Positions 8,162-17,355 of a DNA stretch of 64,000 bases are shown one piece after another. The translations under genes and the position numbers were made by a program. The first letter of the stretch is position 1; every line of letters starts with the position of its first letter. This stretch comes from Persicimonas caeni. GTDB lineage: Bacteria; Myxococcota_A; Bradymonadia; Bradymonadales; Bradymonadaceae. Location: assembly GCF_006517175.1 (NCBI RefSeq), contig NZ_CP041186.1, positions 1,453,001-1,517,000 on the forward strand, written 5' to 3'. The notes under the pieces were generated by a model. It did not search any database. It had not been told where the DNA came from and saw only the letters and a list, made by a program, of their open reading frames with translations.

Positions 8162-8455
8162 ATGCCAGTCAGCGCAATTGTCATCAGCCTGAAGAACGAC
8201 GCCTCCCGGCGCGAGCGGGCCCTCGAGATGCTCGAGGCGCACCCTCACCTGGAGTTGGGGGAGCTGCAAAACACCCAGCTCCCGGTGGTCGTCGAGACCG
8301 ACACGATCGCCGAAGGGGTACGCATCGTGCGCGAGGAATTGCCCGCCCTGGACGGGGTGGAATTCGTGCACGTGGTTAGTGTGGATTTTTCGGACGTGGA
8401 TGCCTTCGACGAGAAGCTTCCGCCGAGACGACGACGCGCACAGAACGCGAGGTAA
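8162..8455 (+). CDS. napD: NapD chaperone for periplasmic nitrate reductase
   Basis: 97-residue cytosolic chaperone. NapD binds the Tat signal of NapA and delays export until the Mo cofactor is inserted. The MPVSAIVISLKND start, the EAHPHLELGELQ middle and GVEFVHVVSVDFSDVD end fit the ferredoxin-like NapD fold. The ATG at 8162 is chosen because family similarity starts there; the frame is open further upstream but that part looks non-coding. The ribosome binding site (AGGA near 8153) is weak. It lies 4 bases before napA and overlaps nothing. Confidence 0.85.
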   Translation: MPVSAIVISLKNDASRRERALEMLEAHPHLELGELQNTQLPVVVETDTIAEGVRIVREELPALDGVEFVHVVSVDFSDVDAFDEKLPPRRRRAQNAR

Positions 8456-8459
8456 ATAG

Positions 8460-10895
8460 ATGGACCGCCGAACATTTCTGAAAATGACCGCCATGGCCTC
8501 TGCGACCGCTGCAGCCAGCCGCTTGGCCTACGGCAAGAGCGCCGTGGCCGCCGAGCAGCCGCCCAGCACGGCCAAAGACGTCGTGTGGGACAAGGCGCCG
8601 TGCCGTTTCTGCGGCACCGGCTGTCACCTGCAGGTGGGCGTCGACAAGAAGAAGGGCAAGGTCGTGGCCATTGCCGGCGACAAGAAGGCCGAGGTCAACA
8701 AGGGCCTGGCCTGCGTCAAAGGCTACCACGTGGGCATGATCCTGTACGGGCCCGACCGGCTGACCAAGCCGCTGCTCAAAAAGGGCGACAAGCACGTGCC
8801 CATCAGTTGGGACAAGGCGCTCGAGATCGTAGCCCAGCGGGTCGAGAAGGACCCCAAGGGGTTTGCGTTCTACGGCAGCGGCCAGTGGACGATTCCGGAG
8901 GGCTACGCCGCCCAGAAGTTCATGAAGGGCGGGCTGAGCTGCAACCACATCGACCCGAACGCTCGCCTGTGCATGGCGAGCGCGGTGACCGGGTTTATCA
9001 GCACCTACGGGGTCGACGAGCCGGCGGGCACCTACACCGACCTGGACAAGGCCGACGTGATCATCTGCTGGGGCAACAACCCCGCCGAGATGCACCCAGT
9101 GCTGTTCAGCCGCATCATCGACCGGCGCAGCAAGGGCGAGAAGGTCACGCTCATCGACATCGGCACGCGCAGAACGCGCACCACCGACCATGCCGATCAC
9201 TACCTCGAGTTCAACCCGCAGAGCGACCTGGCGATCGCCAACGGCATCGCCCACCTGCTCATCAAAAACGGGACCTACGATAAGGACTTCGTCGAGAAGT
9301 ACTGCAACTTCCGCAAGGACAAGGACCCGTCGAAGCCCACGCTCAAGGGTGAGGCGACGACCTTCGAGGACTACAAAAAGCTGCTCGAGCCGTACACGCC
9401 CGAAAAGGTCGAGGAGATCTCGGGGGTGCCGGCCGACCAGATTCGCATGCTGGGCAAGCTCTTCGGCGACCCGAAGACCAAGATCACCAGCCTGTGGTGC
9501 ATGGGCATGAACCAGCACACCCGCGGCACCGACATCAACCGGCTGGTCCACGGCATCCACCTGCTGTCGGGCAAGTTCGGCGTGCCCGGCAACGCCCCCA
9601 CCAGCCTGACCGGCCAGCCGTCGGCCTGTGGCACCGCCCGCGAGGTGGGCACCCTGGCCCACGCGCTTCCCGGCGGGCGCATCGTCGCCAAGGACAAGCA
9701 CCGCGAGCAGTCCGAGGACTTCTGGAACGTGCCGCGCGGGCGCATCGACAAAAAGCCCGGCTATCACACCGTCAAGATGTGGGAGCAATTCTCCACGCCC
9801 ACCGACAAGGGCGGCGACGTGCACACCATCTGGGTGCAGGTGACCAACCCGGGCCAGTCGCTTCCGAACCTCGAGAAGCTCTTCTACCCGAGCCGCAAAG
9901 AGAAGGACAAATTCCTCATCGTCTCGGACTGCTACCCCACCGCCACGACCAAGCACGCCGACCTGATTCTGCCCAGCGCCATGTGGGTCGAGAAGAACGG
10001 TATGTTCGGCAACTCCGAGCGGCGCACCCAGCAGTGGTTCAAGATGGTCGAGCCGCCCAAGGGCGCGCGCGACGACTGCTGGCAGACCATCGCGGTCGCC
10101 CGCAAGCTGTACGAGCGCGGCTTCGAGGGGATGAAGGACAGGGACGGCAACTTCATGTTCCGCTTCACCGACGCCGAAGGCAACGAGGTGCCGGTGTGGG
10201 ACTGGGACCGCTACTACGACATCAACGTCGACAAGCAGTTGTTCGAGGAGTACCGCAAGTTCACCACGCTCAAGCACAAAAACCTGGCCCCGTACGACGA
10301 GTACGTCAAAGCGAGGGGGCTTCGCTGGCCGGTGGTCCAGGAGAAGAACGGCAACTGGCGCGAAGTCGAGTTTCGCTTCGCCGCCTTCGACGACCCCTTC
10401 GTCAAGAAGGGCCAGAAATTCGACTTCTACCACTCGACGACCGGCGACGGAAAAGCCCAGATCTGGTTTGCGCCCTACACCCCCGCGCCCGAGGAGCCCG
10501 ACGAGGAGTATCCGTTCTGGCTGTGCACGGGGCGTGTGCTCGAGCACTGGCACTCCGGGTCGATGACCATGCGCGTGCCCCAGCTTCGCCGGGCGATGCC
10601 GCAGGCCTATATCGAGCTGCACCCCGAGGACGCCAAGGCGCACAAGATCGCCAACGGCGACATGGTGCGCGTGCAGTCGCGACGCGGCCACACCGACCTG
10701 CCCGCCTGGATCAACGGGCGCGGCAAGCCGCCCAAAGGCACCGTGTTCGTGCCCTGGTTCGACGAGCGTCTGCTCATCAACGAGGTCACCCTCGACGCGC
10801 ACTGCCCGATTTCGAAAGAGCCCGATTACAAGAAGTGCGCCGTCAAGATCGGTCCTGTACCGACCGCTAAGACTGCGCGGGCCAAGGAGGAGTAA
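8460..10895 (+). CDS. napA: Periplasmic nitrate reductase catalytic subunit NapA
   Basis: Molybdoenzyme that reduces nitrate to nitrite in the periplasm. The 811-residue length is normal. A Tat signal ([14 protein letters not shown]) is followed by the 4Fe-4S ligands C48, C51, C55 and C85 ([13 protein letters not shown] ... GLACVKGY) and the Mo-ligating cysteine at 171 in [15 protein letters not shown], which marks Nap/Nas rather than Nar or formate dehydrogenase. Pterin-binding blocks such as [19 protein letters not shown] and the C-terminal [16 protein letters not shown] are present. napD precedes it and the NapB-like gene overlaps its last base, so it is coupled. Confidence 0.96.
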   Translation: MDRRTFLKMTAMASATAAASRLAYGKSAVAAEQPPSTAKDVVWDKAPCRFCGTGCHLQVGVDKKKGKVVAIAGDKKAEVNKGLACVKGYHVGMILYGPDRLTKPLLKKGDKHVPISWDKALEIVAQRVEKDPKGFAFYGSGQWTIPEGYAAQKFMKGGLSCNHIDPNARLCMASAVTGFISTYGVDEPAGTYTDLDKADVIICWGNNPAEMHPVLFSRIIDRRSKGEKVTLIDIGTRRTRTTDHADHYLEFNPQSDLAIANGIAHLLIKNGTYDKDFVEKYCNFRKDKDPSKPTLKGEATTFEDYKKLLEPYTPEKVEEISGVPADQIRMLGKLFGDPKTKITSLWCMGMNQHTRGTDINRLVHGIHLLSGKFGVPGNAPTSLTGQPSACGTAREVGTLAHALPGGRIVAKDKHREQSEDFWNVPRGRIDKKPGYHTVKMWEQFSTPTDKGGDVHTIWVQVTNPGQSLPNLEKLFYPSRKEKDKFLIVSDCYPTATTKHADLILPSAMWVEKNGMFGNSERRTQQWFKMVEPPKGARDDCWQTIAVARKLYERGFEGMKDRDGNFMFRFTDAEGNEVPVWDWDRYYDINVDKQLFEEYRKFTTLKHKNLAPYDEYVKARGLRWPVVQEKNGNWREVEFRFAAFDDPFVKKGQKFDFYHSTTGDGKAQIWFAPYTPAPEEPDEEYPFWLCTGRVLEHWHSGSMTMRVPQLRRAMPQAYIELHPEDAKAHKIANGDMVRVQSRRGHTDLPAWINGRGKPPKGTVFVPWFDERLLINEVTLDAHCPISKEPDYKKCAVKIGPVPTAKTARAKEE

Positions 10896-11710
10896 TGTCC
10901 ACCCCGAACGAGACCCCCGAGCCGACTGGGGAGCCGTCGGCGTCTCACAAGCCCATCCAGCTCTTTTTGGTGGTGGCGATCGCCGTGGCGTTCATCGGGT
11001 TCTTCGTGGGCACGCGCTCCTCGGAGTACGACCCGAACGATCCCACAGCCGTCGAGCGCGCGCCCGGCGAGGCAAAGCCGGCGCGCACCTACACCCAGAT
11101 CTTGGACGATCCTCTGGAGTCGAACGAGCACTGGGAGGACAGCATCGCCGAGCTCGCCAAGGAGCGCCCGGACCTGTACGCCGAGGTCAAGAACTCGCCC
11201 GAGAAGCTCGAGCAGGCGCTGCGCGAGCGCGCCCAGAACCGCGCCTTCGCCGGCGCGCCGCCCACGGTGCCCCACCCGGTCAAGCAGACCGGTGATTTGG
11301 CCTGCGCCTCGTGCCACACCGACGGGCTGAAGGTCCGCGGCCGCACCGCTTCGCCGATGAGCCACGAGTTCTTGACCAACTGCACCCAGTGCCACGTCCC
11401 GTCGACGTCCCCCGGCCCGAACGACCCGTCGATCACCGGAACAATGACCAAGGAGAACACGTTTGCCGGACTCCAAGAGCCCCGCGGCGGCGACGTCGCC
11501 TGGGAGGGCGCGCCCCCGCAGACCCCGCACAGCACTTGGATGCGCAGCGACTGCACCAGCTGCCACGGCCCGATGAGCAAAGAGGGCATGAAGTCGACGC
11601 ACCCTTGGCGGCAAAACTGCCAGCAGTGTCACGCGCCTTCGTCGCAGCTCAATCAGGAGATGCCGCCGGCGATGCTCGATCAACCGATGCCTCTGGCGCG
11701 GCCTCAGTGA
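10895..11710 (+). CDS. NapB-like cytochrome c with duplicated diheme unit
   Basis: 271 residues with a single N-terminal membrane helix (22-40), not a cleaved signal, so it is anchored with its C-terminus in the periplasm. Heme sites are CASCH (137-141), CTQCH (163-167), CTSCH (220-224) and CQQCH (242-246). Both pairs have the same layout, PHP/PHS then CxxCH, then SH/TH, then NCxQCHxP, which is the NapB pattern. Ordinary NapB is soluble and diheme, so this looks like an internal duplication giving four hemes. It starts on the last base of napA. It should feed electrons to NapA. Confidence 0.85.
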   Translation: MSTPNETPEPTGEPSASHKPIQLFLVVAIAVAFIGFFVGTRSSEYDPNDPTAVERAPGEAKPARTYTQILDDPLESNEHWEDSIAELAKERPDLYAEVKNSPEKLEQALRERAQNRAFAGAPPTVPHPVKQTGDLACASCHTDGLKVRGRTASPMSHEFLTNCTQCHVPSTSPGPNDPSITGTMTKENTFAGLQEPRGGDVAWEGAPPQTPHSTWMRSDCTSCHGPMSKEGMKSTHPWRQNCQQCHAPSSQLNQEMPPAMLDQPMPLARPQ

Positions 11711-11762
11711 GGGGTTGATAGCTCCGGTGAGCTCGTCAAACCCTCAACCACAGGAAAAGCGA

Positions 11763-12527
11763 ATGTTCGGATGGTTCAAAAAGAAGACCGACGACGCCGA
11801 AGAGGAGTCCGGCTACGACCGCCGGCAATTCTTGCGCGGCAGCTTCATCCGCGAAGCCCTCACCCCCGAGGGCCTCGACGACGAACCAGCCGAACAAGCC
11901 GAACAAACCGAGGCGTCCGACCAACCCCAGCCCGCCCACCAGTCCGCCCACCAGCCCGTCGACCTGCTCGCGCTGTTGAGCCAGCTCGACCCGCACAGCT
12001 CCGACCGGCAGTTGCCGCCGGGCGTCGACAAGCTGCGCTCGCGCCGGCGCGGCTCCATTCCGGTGCTGCGCCCGCCGGGCGCCGTGGCCGAGCAAGACTT
12101 CTTGCAGCTGTGCACCCTGTGCGGCGCCTGCGCCGAGGCCTGCCCGCACGACTCCATCGTGGGCGCCCCGTCTCGCTTCCGCGAGGCCGCGGGCTCGCCG
12201 ATGATCGACGCGTTCAACACCCCGTGCCACATGTGCGACGACGCCCCGTGCATCGCCGCCTGCGAGCCGGGTGCCCTGCGCGACGACCTGCCCAAGAAGC
12301 TCGGCCTGGCAATGCTCCAGCAGCATAGCTGCCTGGCCTACAACAACAGCTTCTGCTCGGTCTGCGCCGAGCGCTGCCCCGAAGAGGGCGCCATCGAGGT
12401 CGAGCGCGGCAAGCCGCGCATCGTCGCCGAAAACTGCACCGGCTGCGGCATCTGCCACAGCGTGTGCCCGGCGCCTGTGAACGCGATCATGATCATGCCG
12501 AACCCGAATCGCCCAGCATCTGATTAA
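11763..12527 (+). CDS. NapF/NapG/MauM-type ferredoxin, four 4Fe-4S clusters
   Basis: 254-residue iron-sulfur protein. An N-terminal YDRRQFLRGSF resembles a twin-arginine motif, but no clear hydrophobic core follows, so export is uncertain. A Gln/Pro/Glu-rich linker (about 45-85) leads to cysteine groups CTLCGACAEACPHDSI, CHMCDDAPCIAACEPGAL, CLAYNNSFCSVCAERCP and CTGCGICHSVCPAPVNAI. NapF assists NapA maturation in the cytosol and NapG works in the quinol dehydrogenase; the sequence does not decide which. ATG 11763 is preferred because AGGAAA precedes it. It follows the NapB-like gene by 52 bases. Confidence 0.82.
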   Translation: MFGWFKKKTDDAEEESGYDRRQFLRGSFIREALTPEGLDDEPAEQAEQTEASDQPQPAHQSAHQPVDLLALLSQLDPHSSDRQLPPGVDKLRSRRRGSIPVLRPPGAVAEQDFLQLCTLCGACAEACPHDSIVGAPSRFREAAGSPMIDAFNTPCHMCDDAPCIAACEPGALRDDLPKKLGLAMLQQHSCLAYNNSFCSVCAERCPEEGAIEVERGKPRIVAENCTGCGICHSVCPAPVNAIMIMPNPNRPASD

Positions 12528-12530
12528 TCG

Positions 12531-12604
12531 ACCACGGAGCTCACGGGGACCACGGAGAAAAACACTACTAGACTCCCCCGTGCCCCCGTGCTCCCCGTGG
12601 TAAA
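12531..12604. repeat. Imperfect inverted repeat between ferredoxin and small unknown gene
   Basis: ACCACGGAG...CACGGGGACCACGG is mirrored by CCCCGTGCCCCCGTGCTCCCCGTGGT. The RNA would fold into a long hairpin within the nap transcript. It lacks a T-run and is followed at once by the next gene, so it may stabilise or partly terminate the upstream message. Confidence 0.5.
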
Positions 12605-12620
12605 CCACCGGTGGTAAGAG

Positions 12621-12926
12621 ATGACCCAAGAAATCGAATTCCCCGACGTCAACCAGGGTACCCTCGACGAGGCGACGCTCGCCCAGTATTTCCGGGACCT
12701 CGAGCACGCCGAGGTCTTCGCCGTGATGGTCAAAGGCGGCCCGGAGCGCTACGCCAACGCGCGCAGCCTGGAGTTGTCGGTGGGTAAGCAGCTCTTCGAC
12801 AAAGGCCTGTGCCACGGCGTGCAGGTGCGCTACTTGTGGCAGGGCGAGGAGTGGTGGGACACGCTGTTTCGCACGCCGCGCGAGATCAAGCTCGTGCGTA
12901 TCAAGCAGGAGTGGCCCGACGAATAG
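12621..12926 (+). CDS. Small protein of unknown function in the nap operon
   Basis: 101 residues, acidic, no signal peptide, no membrane helix and no cysteine pairs; it starts MTQEIEFPDVNQGTLDEATL and ends KLVRIKQEWPDE. I do not recognise the family. GGTAAGAG lies just before the ATG. Position between the nap ferredoxin and mobA suggests a link with nitrate reductase or cofactor handling, but nothing in the sequence shows it. Codon use matches its neighbours and there is no overlapping alternative, so it is probably real. Confidence 0.7.
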   Translation: MTQEIEFPDVNQGTLDEATLAQYFRDLEHAEVFAVMVKGGPERYANARSLELSVGKQLFDKGLCHGVQVRYLWQGEEWWDTLFRTPREIKLVRIKQEWPDE

Positions 12927-12948
12927 CGGACCGGAACCACCTTGCAAC

Positions 12949-12980
12949 ACGCAGTCCTTAATTGCTTATGTAGCAGGCGT
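12949..12980. repeat. Family C repeat, solo right end
   Basis: CGCAGTCCTTAATTGC then TTATGTAGCAGGCG matches the right end of the family C element at 63231-63270 without an inverted partner nearby. It lies directly before mobA and explains why the reading frame upstream of the mobA start is not reliable coding. Confidence 0.75.
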
Positions 12981-13001
12981 TTCTCATATCGAGATTCCCC
13001 A

Positions 13002-13577
13002 GTGAAAGAATCCACGCCAAGCCAACCCGCCGTCGCCATCATGGCCGGAGGCCGGAGCCGACGCATGGGCCGCGACAAAGCCGAGCTCGAGCTCGACGGC
13101 CAGACGCTGCTCGAACGCGCGATCGACGCGGCGCACACGGTGTCTGACACCGTGTTGGTCATCGGCCGCACAGGTTCGCGCGACGACGTCCGATGGCTCG
13201 AGGACGACGAGCCCGGCCTCGGCCCCATCGGCGGGCTGAAGACCGCGCTCGGCCACCTCGACCTCCCTGTCGTGCTCGTCGCGTGCGATATGCCCCTGCT
13301 CGACGCCGACGCGTTGCGTTGGCTCATCGGCGAGTTCGAACGAGGCGCTGGAGAGCACGGACTCGCCGCGACCCGCGACGGCCAGCTCGAGCCGCTCTTT
13401 TCGGTCTATACGCCCGCCGTGCTCCCGCTCGTCGACGCCCAGATCGACAAAAGCCGGCGCTCACTGCGCCGGCTCATCGAAGCGGGGGATTTTGGGAGGG
13501 TCGAGGCTCCCGCGGACGTGGCGGGCAAGTTGGTGAATGTGAATACGCCCGAGGATTTCGATCGCCTCGATTTCTGA
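13002..13577 (+). CDS. mobA: Molybdenum cofactor guanylyltransferase MobA
   Basis: Attaches GMP to Mo-molybdopterin to make the MGD cofactor needed by NapA. The nucleotide-binding signature IMAGGRSRRMGRDKAEL is near the N-terminus; DDEPGLGPIGGLKTAL and VVLVACDMPLLDADAL are the other MobA blocks, and the C-terminal NVNTPEDFDRL is typical. About 190 residues, normal length. GTG at 13002 is chosen because upstream in-frame sequence belongs to a family C repeat; ATG 13041 would cut into the conserved motif. It completes the cofactor set with moeA and the MoaC-MoaB gene. Confidence 0.93.
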   Translation: MKESTPSQPAVAIMAGGRSRRMGRDKAELELDGQTLLERAIDAAHTVSDTVLVIGRTGSRDDVRWLEDDEPGLGPIGGLKTALGHLDLPVVLVACDMPLLDADALRWLIGEFERGAGEHGLAATRDGQLEPLFSVYTPAVLPLVDAQIDKSRRSLRRLIEAGDFGRVEAPADVAGKLVNVNTPEDFDRLDF

Positions 13578-13584
13578 CGGCTTT

Positions 13585-13737
13585 CTATTAGGGGCGAGGG
13601 CTGAAAGGCGCCCTCTTCAAACTACAATTTGGGGGTCGTGTCGTCGGAAGTGGTCGATTCTTGTAGATTCAGAAACCGACCATTCTCAATCACACGACCC
13701 TCAAATTGTAGTTTGGAGCTGAAAGCGCCCTTAATAG
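13585..13737. repeat. Palindromic repeat family A, copy 3 (153 bp)
   Basis: Core arms CAAACTACAATTTGGGGGTC and the mirrored CGACCCTCAAATTGTAGTTTG flank a TGGTCG / CGACCA pair as in copies 1 and 2. The outer part is longer and different (GGGCGAGGGCTGAAAGGCGCCC / GAGCTGAAAGCGCCC), yet the ends are again CTATT and AATAG. It lies between the convergent mobA and M14 peptidase genes. Confidence 0.88.
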
Positions 13738-13749
13738 CCCTACGAAACA

Positions 13750-15444
13750 TCAACCAAGCTCCACCCTCTCCACACCCCGCCCTCCCCTGCCCGCCTGCCA
13801 CACAATCTCGACCTCGCCCGACCCATGCACCGTCCACTCCGCAAACTGCCGGTGGCCGCGGCCTGGCAGGCCGGCGTACACCGGGTTCTTGCCCGCGCTC
13901 GTGCGCAGGTTGCCCCACCCGTCGAGGTGGTCGAGCTTTTGCTCGGAGCTGTCGTGGGTGGTCATGCCGTCGCCGAGGTCTAAGCGCGTCGAGACCGACG
14001 GGCTCGAGCCGACCTTGCGGCCGTGCTCGAGGCCGCTGGTGGGCAAAAAGCCCAGGTTTTCGAGGATCAGACGCACCTTGTGGGTCTCGGGGCCGAGCTC
14101 GGTCACCTCGACCTGAGCGCGAACCTCAGGCAAGGCGCGGCGGGCGCGCTCGGCCATCTTGAAGGCCTTCATGCACTCGTCGGACAAGCACGCCGCCGGC
14201 GGGTTTCGGATGGTGCGCAGGTACTCGATGCCGCCGATCTCGACCTGGCCGAGCTGCGGGTGCTCGTGGGTGCGCCACGGCTCGATATTCTGCTCGTCCT
14301 CGGCGAATTTGGCCAACAATTGCTGCAGCTTGGCGGGCTCGGGCTTCATCAAAAAGTCGATGGGCTTGTCGACGTCGAGGTCGGCGTGGCCCAGCGGGTC
14401 CCACAGCTCGACGGTGTAGCCGGGCACGCCGAACACGCTGCTGATGGTGTCCGCCCACACGCCCACGATGGCCTGGTCGGGGTCGTACATGAAGTCGGGG
14501 TAGACCTTGAACACCTTGTAGTCGGTCCCCTCGACGACGTCCTTGGCGAGCTGCTCCATCAGGTCGATGTCGCCTTTGGTCAGCGGGGTGTCCTTGCGAT
14601 ACGGCTGGGTGAGGATGCAGCCCGTGTAGGTGTGCATCGTGAGCGCGCAGCCAAGGTGCGGGTGGGCGGCGAACGCGTCGACCACCGCCCGCGACTCGGG
14701 CTCGCTCAACGGGAAATTGCCCGCGTCCATGCCGAACATCGAGAACGGCTTCCACTCACCGGGGAAGTTGCGGTTCAGGTCGATGCCGAACTCACGCGGC
14801 GCGCTCGTCCACTTGACGCCGTCCCAGTTGATGAACTCGCCCTCGTCGCACAGGAAATAGGCGTCCTCGGGCTCGTCGTCCAGCGTCCGCGGGCGCATGA
14901 ACGGCGCCCACTCGGGGTCCTCGACGAACGTGCCGGCCGGGTGCTTCCAGCGCATCATGCGCACCGCCCCGTCGCCGTCGATATCGCACGGGTCGAGCCC
15001 CGAGCGCACCTCACCCTCGCGCGGCGGACGCAGGCTCGAGCGGATAAACGGCGAGCCGTCGAACATCGCCTGCACGCCGTCGGGCGAGATGCACGGCATG
15101 ATGACGACCTCGTGGGTGGCGAACCACCCCTGCAGCATCTCGTCGCCGGCGAGCAGGCGCTCCATCCAGCGCGACACCGTGAACAGGACCGCGCTGACGC
15201 CGGTCCACTCGCTGGCGTGGGTGCCCGCGTCGAGCCACAGCGCCGGGCGCCCGCCGCGCTCGGAGCCGTCGGGGCCGGTCTCCTTGGCGCTCAGGGTCAA
15301 CAGCAAGAGCGGGCGCCCGCGGCGCGACTCGCCCATGACCTCGAGCTCGACCCACTCGGGGTGCTCGTCGGCCAGCGTGCGGCAGAATTGCTCGACGTAG
15401 TTGAAGTCGACGTAGTCGTCGGCGGCGTAGGGTGTGAACGGCAT
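13750..15444 (-). CDS. M14-family zinc carboxypeptidase
   Basis: 564-residue metallopeptidase. The M14 zinc site is visible as HASEW (His and Glu ligands) with the third ligand in LTMHTYTG; the substrate-carboxylate block FGIDLNRNFPGEW and the catalytic glutamate in YTVELWDPLG are also present. No clear signal peptide follows MPFTPYAADDY, so location is uncertain. The C-terminal 150 residues (after about 410) form an extra domain with beta-rich sequence and an alternating pattern, perhaps a sandwich. The family removes C-terminal residues from peptides or modifies peptidoglycan. It stands alone, convergent with mobA. Confidence 0.9.
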   Translation of the reverse strand: MPFTPYAADDYVDFNYVEQFCRTLADEHPEWVELEVMGESRRGRPLLLLTLSAKETGPDGSERGGRPALWLDAGTHASEWTGVSAVLFTVSRWMERLLAGDEMLQGWFATHEVVIMPCISPDGVQAMFDGSPFIRSSLRPPREGEVRSGLDPCDIDGDGAVRMMRWKHPAGTFVEDPEWAPFMRPRTLDDEPEDAYFLCDEGEFINWDGVKWTSAPREFGIDLNRNFPGEWKPFSMFGMDAGNFPLSEPESRAVVDAFAAHPHLGCALTMHTYTGCILTQPYRKDTPLTKGDIDLMEQLAKDVVEGTDYKVFKVYPDFMYDPDQAIVGVWADTISSVFGVPGYTVELWDPLGHADLDVDKPIDFLMKPEPAKLQQLLAKFAEDEQNIEPWRTHEHPQLGQVEIGGIEYLRTIRNPPAACLSDECMKAFKMAERARRALPEVRAQVEVTELGPETHKVRLILENLGFLPTSGLEHGRKVGSSPSVSTRLDLGDGMTTHDSSEQKLDHLDGWGNLRTSAGKNPVYAGLPGRGHRQFAEWTVHGSGEVEIVWQAGRGGRGVERVELG

Positions 15445-15603
15445 GGCGGTGTCTTGTTAGGGTTGATGATGGGTGGCGTTGGGTATTAGCGACACCGCCG
15501 GATTGTAGGGGAGTGTGTGGGTTTGTCGAGGGTGGTGGGTTGGCGTGGGGCCCCTCCGGCGGCCTTCGCCGAGGCGGAGGGGCCGCCACAACAACCACAA
15601 GAT

Positions 15604-16662
15604 CTACTTCAAAGTCACCTCCACACCCTCCTCAAACCCAAACTCGTCGAGCATCAAAAACCCGTCGTCGTTCTTATCCCACACGCCGGCGAGCCCTTCG
15701 CCGTACTCGTTGTAATCGACGGTGTCGTTGTCGTTGGCGTCGAAGGCGTCGAAGATGTCCGCGTCGTCGAATTGCGCGGCGAACTCTTCGTTGTCGAGCC
15801 AGTTGTTGTCGTTGTCGTCCCACTCGTCGAATTCGGCGTCTTCGACAGCGTCGATGTTATTGGTCAGGACGTTAAACTCCTTCTCTTCGATGCGGTCGTT
15901 TTGGTCGGCGTCGAAGACCGTATACATGTTGTTGGTGAACTCTTTTTGGTCGAGCTTCGAGTCGTTGTTCTTGTCCCACTCTTTGAAGTACTCGCGGTCC
16001 TCGAGGCCGCGGGTCAGCTCGCGGGTGGTCAGCAAGTTGTTCTTGTCGGCGTCATAGTCGGCAAACGAGCCATACTCCTCGCCGCCCACCTTCAACATCT
16101 TCTTGTCGGCGCCCGCCTTGGGCTCGCTGACCACCTCGACATTGCCCTTGTCGGCGACCACCAAGACGTTGTCCTGCTCGGTGAGCGCGGCGCGGGTCTT
16201 GGCGTCGAGCTCGCCTTTGACGGCGTTCATGGCGTCGTCCTTGGTGTGCAGCGTGGCGGTCACGTTGACGACCGAGCCGGGGTTGACTTCGACCATCTCA
16301 TCTTTGGAGACGTCGGGGGCGACCACCGTAAAGAGCTTGTTGTCCTTGTGTCCCACCCAGAAGCCGCGCTCGGAGACGACCTCGGTGACCGGCGCCTGTC
16401 CGGTGATCTGCTTTTCGAGGTTCTCTTTGGGCTCGGTGAAGGCCTTCTCGATCTCGACCTCTTCGGCGGCGGCGACCTCAGCCTCTTCGGCCTCGGGCTC
16501 GACGGTCTCAGCCTCGACGGGCTCTTCGTCTTCGACCTGCTCGCGCTGACAACCGACGGTCATCGCCGTCACCGCCAACAGGGCCAAGACCAGGCCGACG
16601 CGCCACAACCATCGCGCGCTGCGAACTACGCCGGGCAATTGGGGTTGGTTCGAAGTCTCCAT
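15604..16662 (-). CDS. EF-hand lipoprotein
   Basis: 352-residue lipoprotein. A positively charged start and helix end in AMTVGCQRE, a lipobox. A Glu/Ala-rich acidic linker (about 35-75) precedes a small beta domain (TEVVSERGFWVGHKDNKLFT...) and then six EF-hand calcium loops: DADKNNLLTTRE, DKNNDSKLDQKE, DADQNDRIEEKE, DDNDNNWLDNEE, DANDNDTVDYNE and DKNDDGFLMLDE. A strong AGGAGG site decides ATG 16662. The beta domain is shared with the next lipoprotein gene upstream. Calcium sensing or surface stabilisation is likely; no function is known to me. Confidence 0.85.
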   Translation of the reverse strand: METSNQPQLPGVVRSARWLWRVGLVLALLAVTAMTVGCQREQVEDEEPVEAETVEPEAEEAEVAAAEEVEIEKAFTEPKENLEKQITGQAPVTEVVSERGFWVGHKDNKLFTVVAPDVSKDEMVEVNPGSVVNVTATLHTKDDAMNAVKGELDAKTRAALTEQDNVLVVADKGNVEVVSEPKAGADKKMLKVGGEEYGSFADYDADKNNLLTTRELTRGLEDREYFKEWDKNNDSKLDQKEFTNNMYTVFDADQNDRIEEKEFNVLTNNIDAVEDAEFDEWDDNDNNWLDNEEFAAQFDDADIFDAFDANDNDTVDYNEYGEGLAGVWDKNDDGFLMLDEFGFEEGVEVTLK

Positions 16663-16812
16663 GACTACCTCCTCTGGTATGCTGAGCTGCCCGGAAGGTG
16701 CCTCCAGCCTCAGAGGTCCCCCGCAGCAGGTTGGTTTCGGGAGCCAGGCGACCGACACACGGCCGCATAACTCACTGACTTTCCCCCAAAAATCGGCCGC
16801 GAGGGGTTGATG

Positions 16813-17355
16813 TCAATTGGAGGACGTGCGTTGTGCCACGCCGCGGGTGACGATCTGGAGGGTGTTGGCCGAGACGACGAGGTAGAACTCCTGGCGCTCC
16901 AGGACCCGGGCGGCGTACGGGTCGAGCTCGCCTTCGAGCGCGCTCAGGTCGTCGGTCTCGTGGAGTTCGCCGCTGAGCTGCAGGATGTGGCCGGCCTTGA
17001 GGGCGACCTGTTCGTACTCGCGCTCGCGAATGACCGTGAAGATGAATTGGCCCTCGCTCTCGAGCCAGAAGCCGCGCTCGGAGACGACCTCGGCGACGGT
17101 GCCCTGCCCGTAGACCGTATCGCCGTTGTAGACCGCCGGGCGGGCCACGGCGTCCTCGAGATTGGCCATGTCGTCGGTCGGCCCACCACCGTAGGGAACG
17201 CCGGTGACGACGGGCTCGCGCACGATGATGTCTTCGTCCTCGACCTCGGGGCCGCCGCAGCCGGCGCCGAAGAGCAAGAGTGCGCCGAAGGCGGCGAGCC
17301 ACCGGGTGGCCGCCTGCCCCAAATACGTGCGTCCGTCGCCTGTTCGCTGCGCCAT
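16813..17355 (-). CDS. Lipoprotein sharing a beta domain with the EF-hand neighbour
   Basis: 180 residues. A signal ending LLLFGAGCGG is a lipobox. After a short acidic linker comes VAEVVSERGFWLESEGQF, which aligns with VTEVVSERGFWVGHKDNK of the EF-hand lipoprotein; both continue with a hydrophobic beta strand, a GHILQLSGELH / GSVVNVTATLH strand and a LEGELD / VKGELD segment. The two genes are therefore paralogous over about 90 residues. The fold may be OB-like, which is a guess. They are co-oriented, 150 bases apart, and may form an operon. Confidence 0.8.
   Translation of the reverse strand: MAQRTGDGRTYLGQAATRWLAAFGALLLFGAGCGGPEVEDEDIIVREPVVTGVPYGGGPTDDMANLEDAVARPAVYNGDTVYGQGTVAEVVSERGFWLESEGQFIFTVIREREYEQVALKAGHILQLSGELHETDDLSALEGELDPYAARVLERQEFYLVVSANTLQIVTRGVAQRTSSN

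Noticed and set aside
8376-10802. Minus-strand frame of 808 codons across napA
   Set aside because: Exact shadow of NapA, with no domain and no ribosome binding site.
12942-13001. Earlier mobA start (MQHAVLNCLC...)
   Set aside because: These codons are the family C repeat end and have no MobA similarity.
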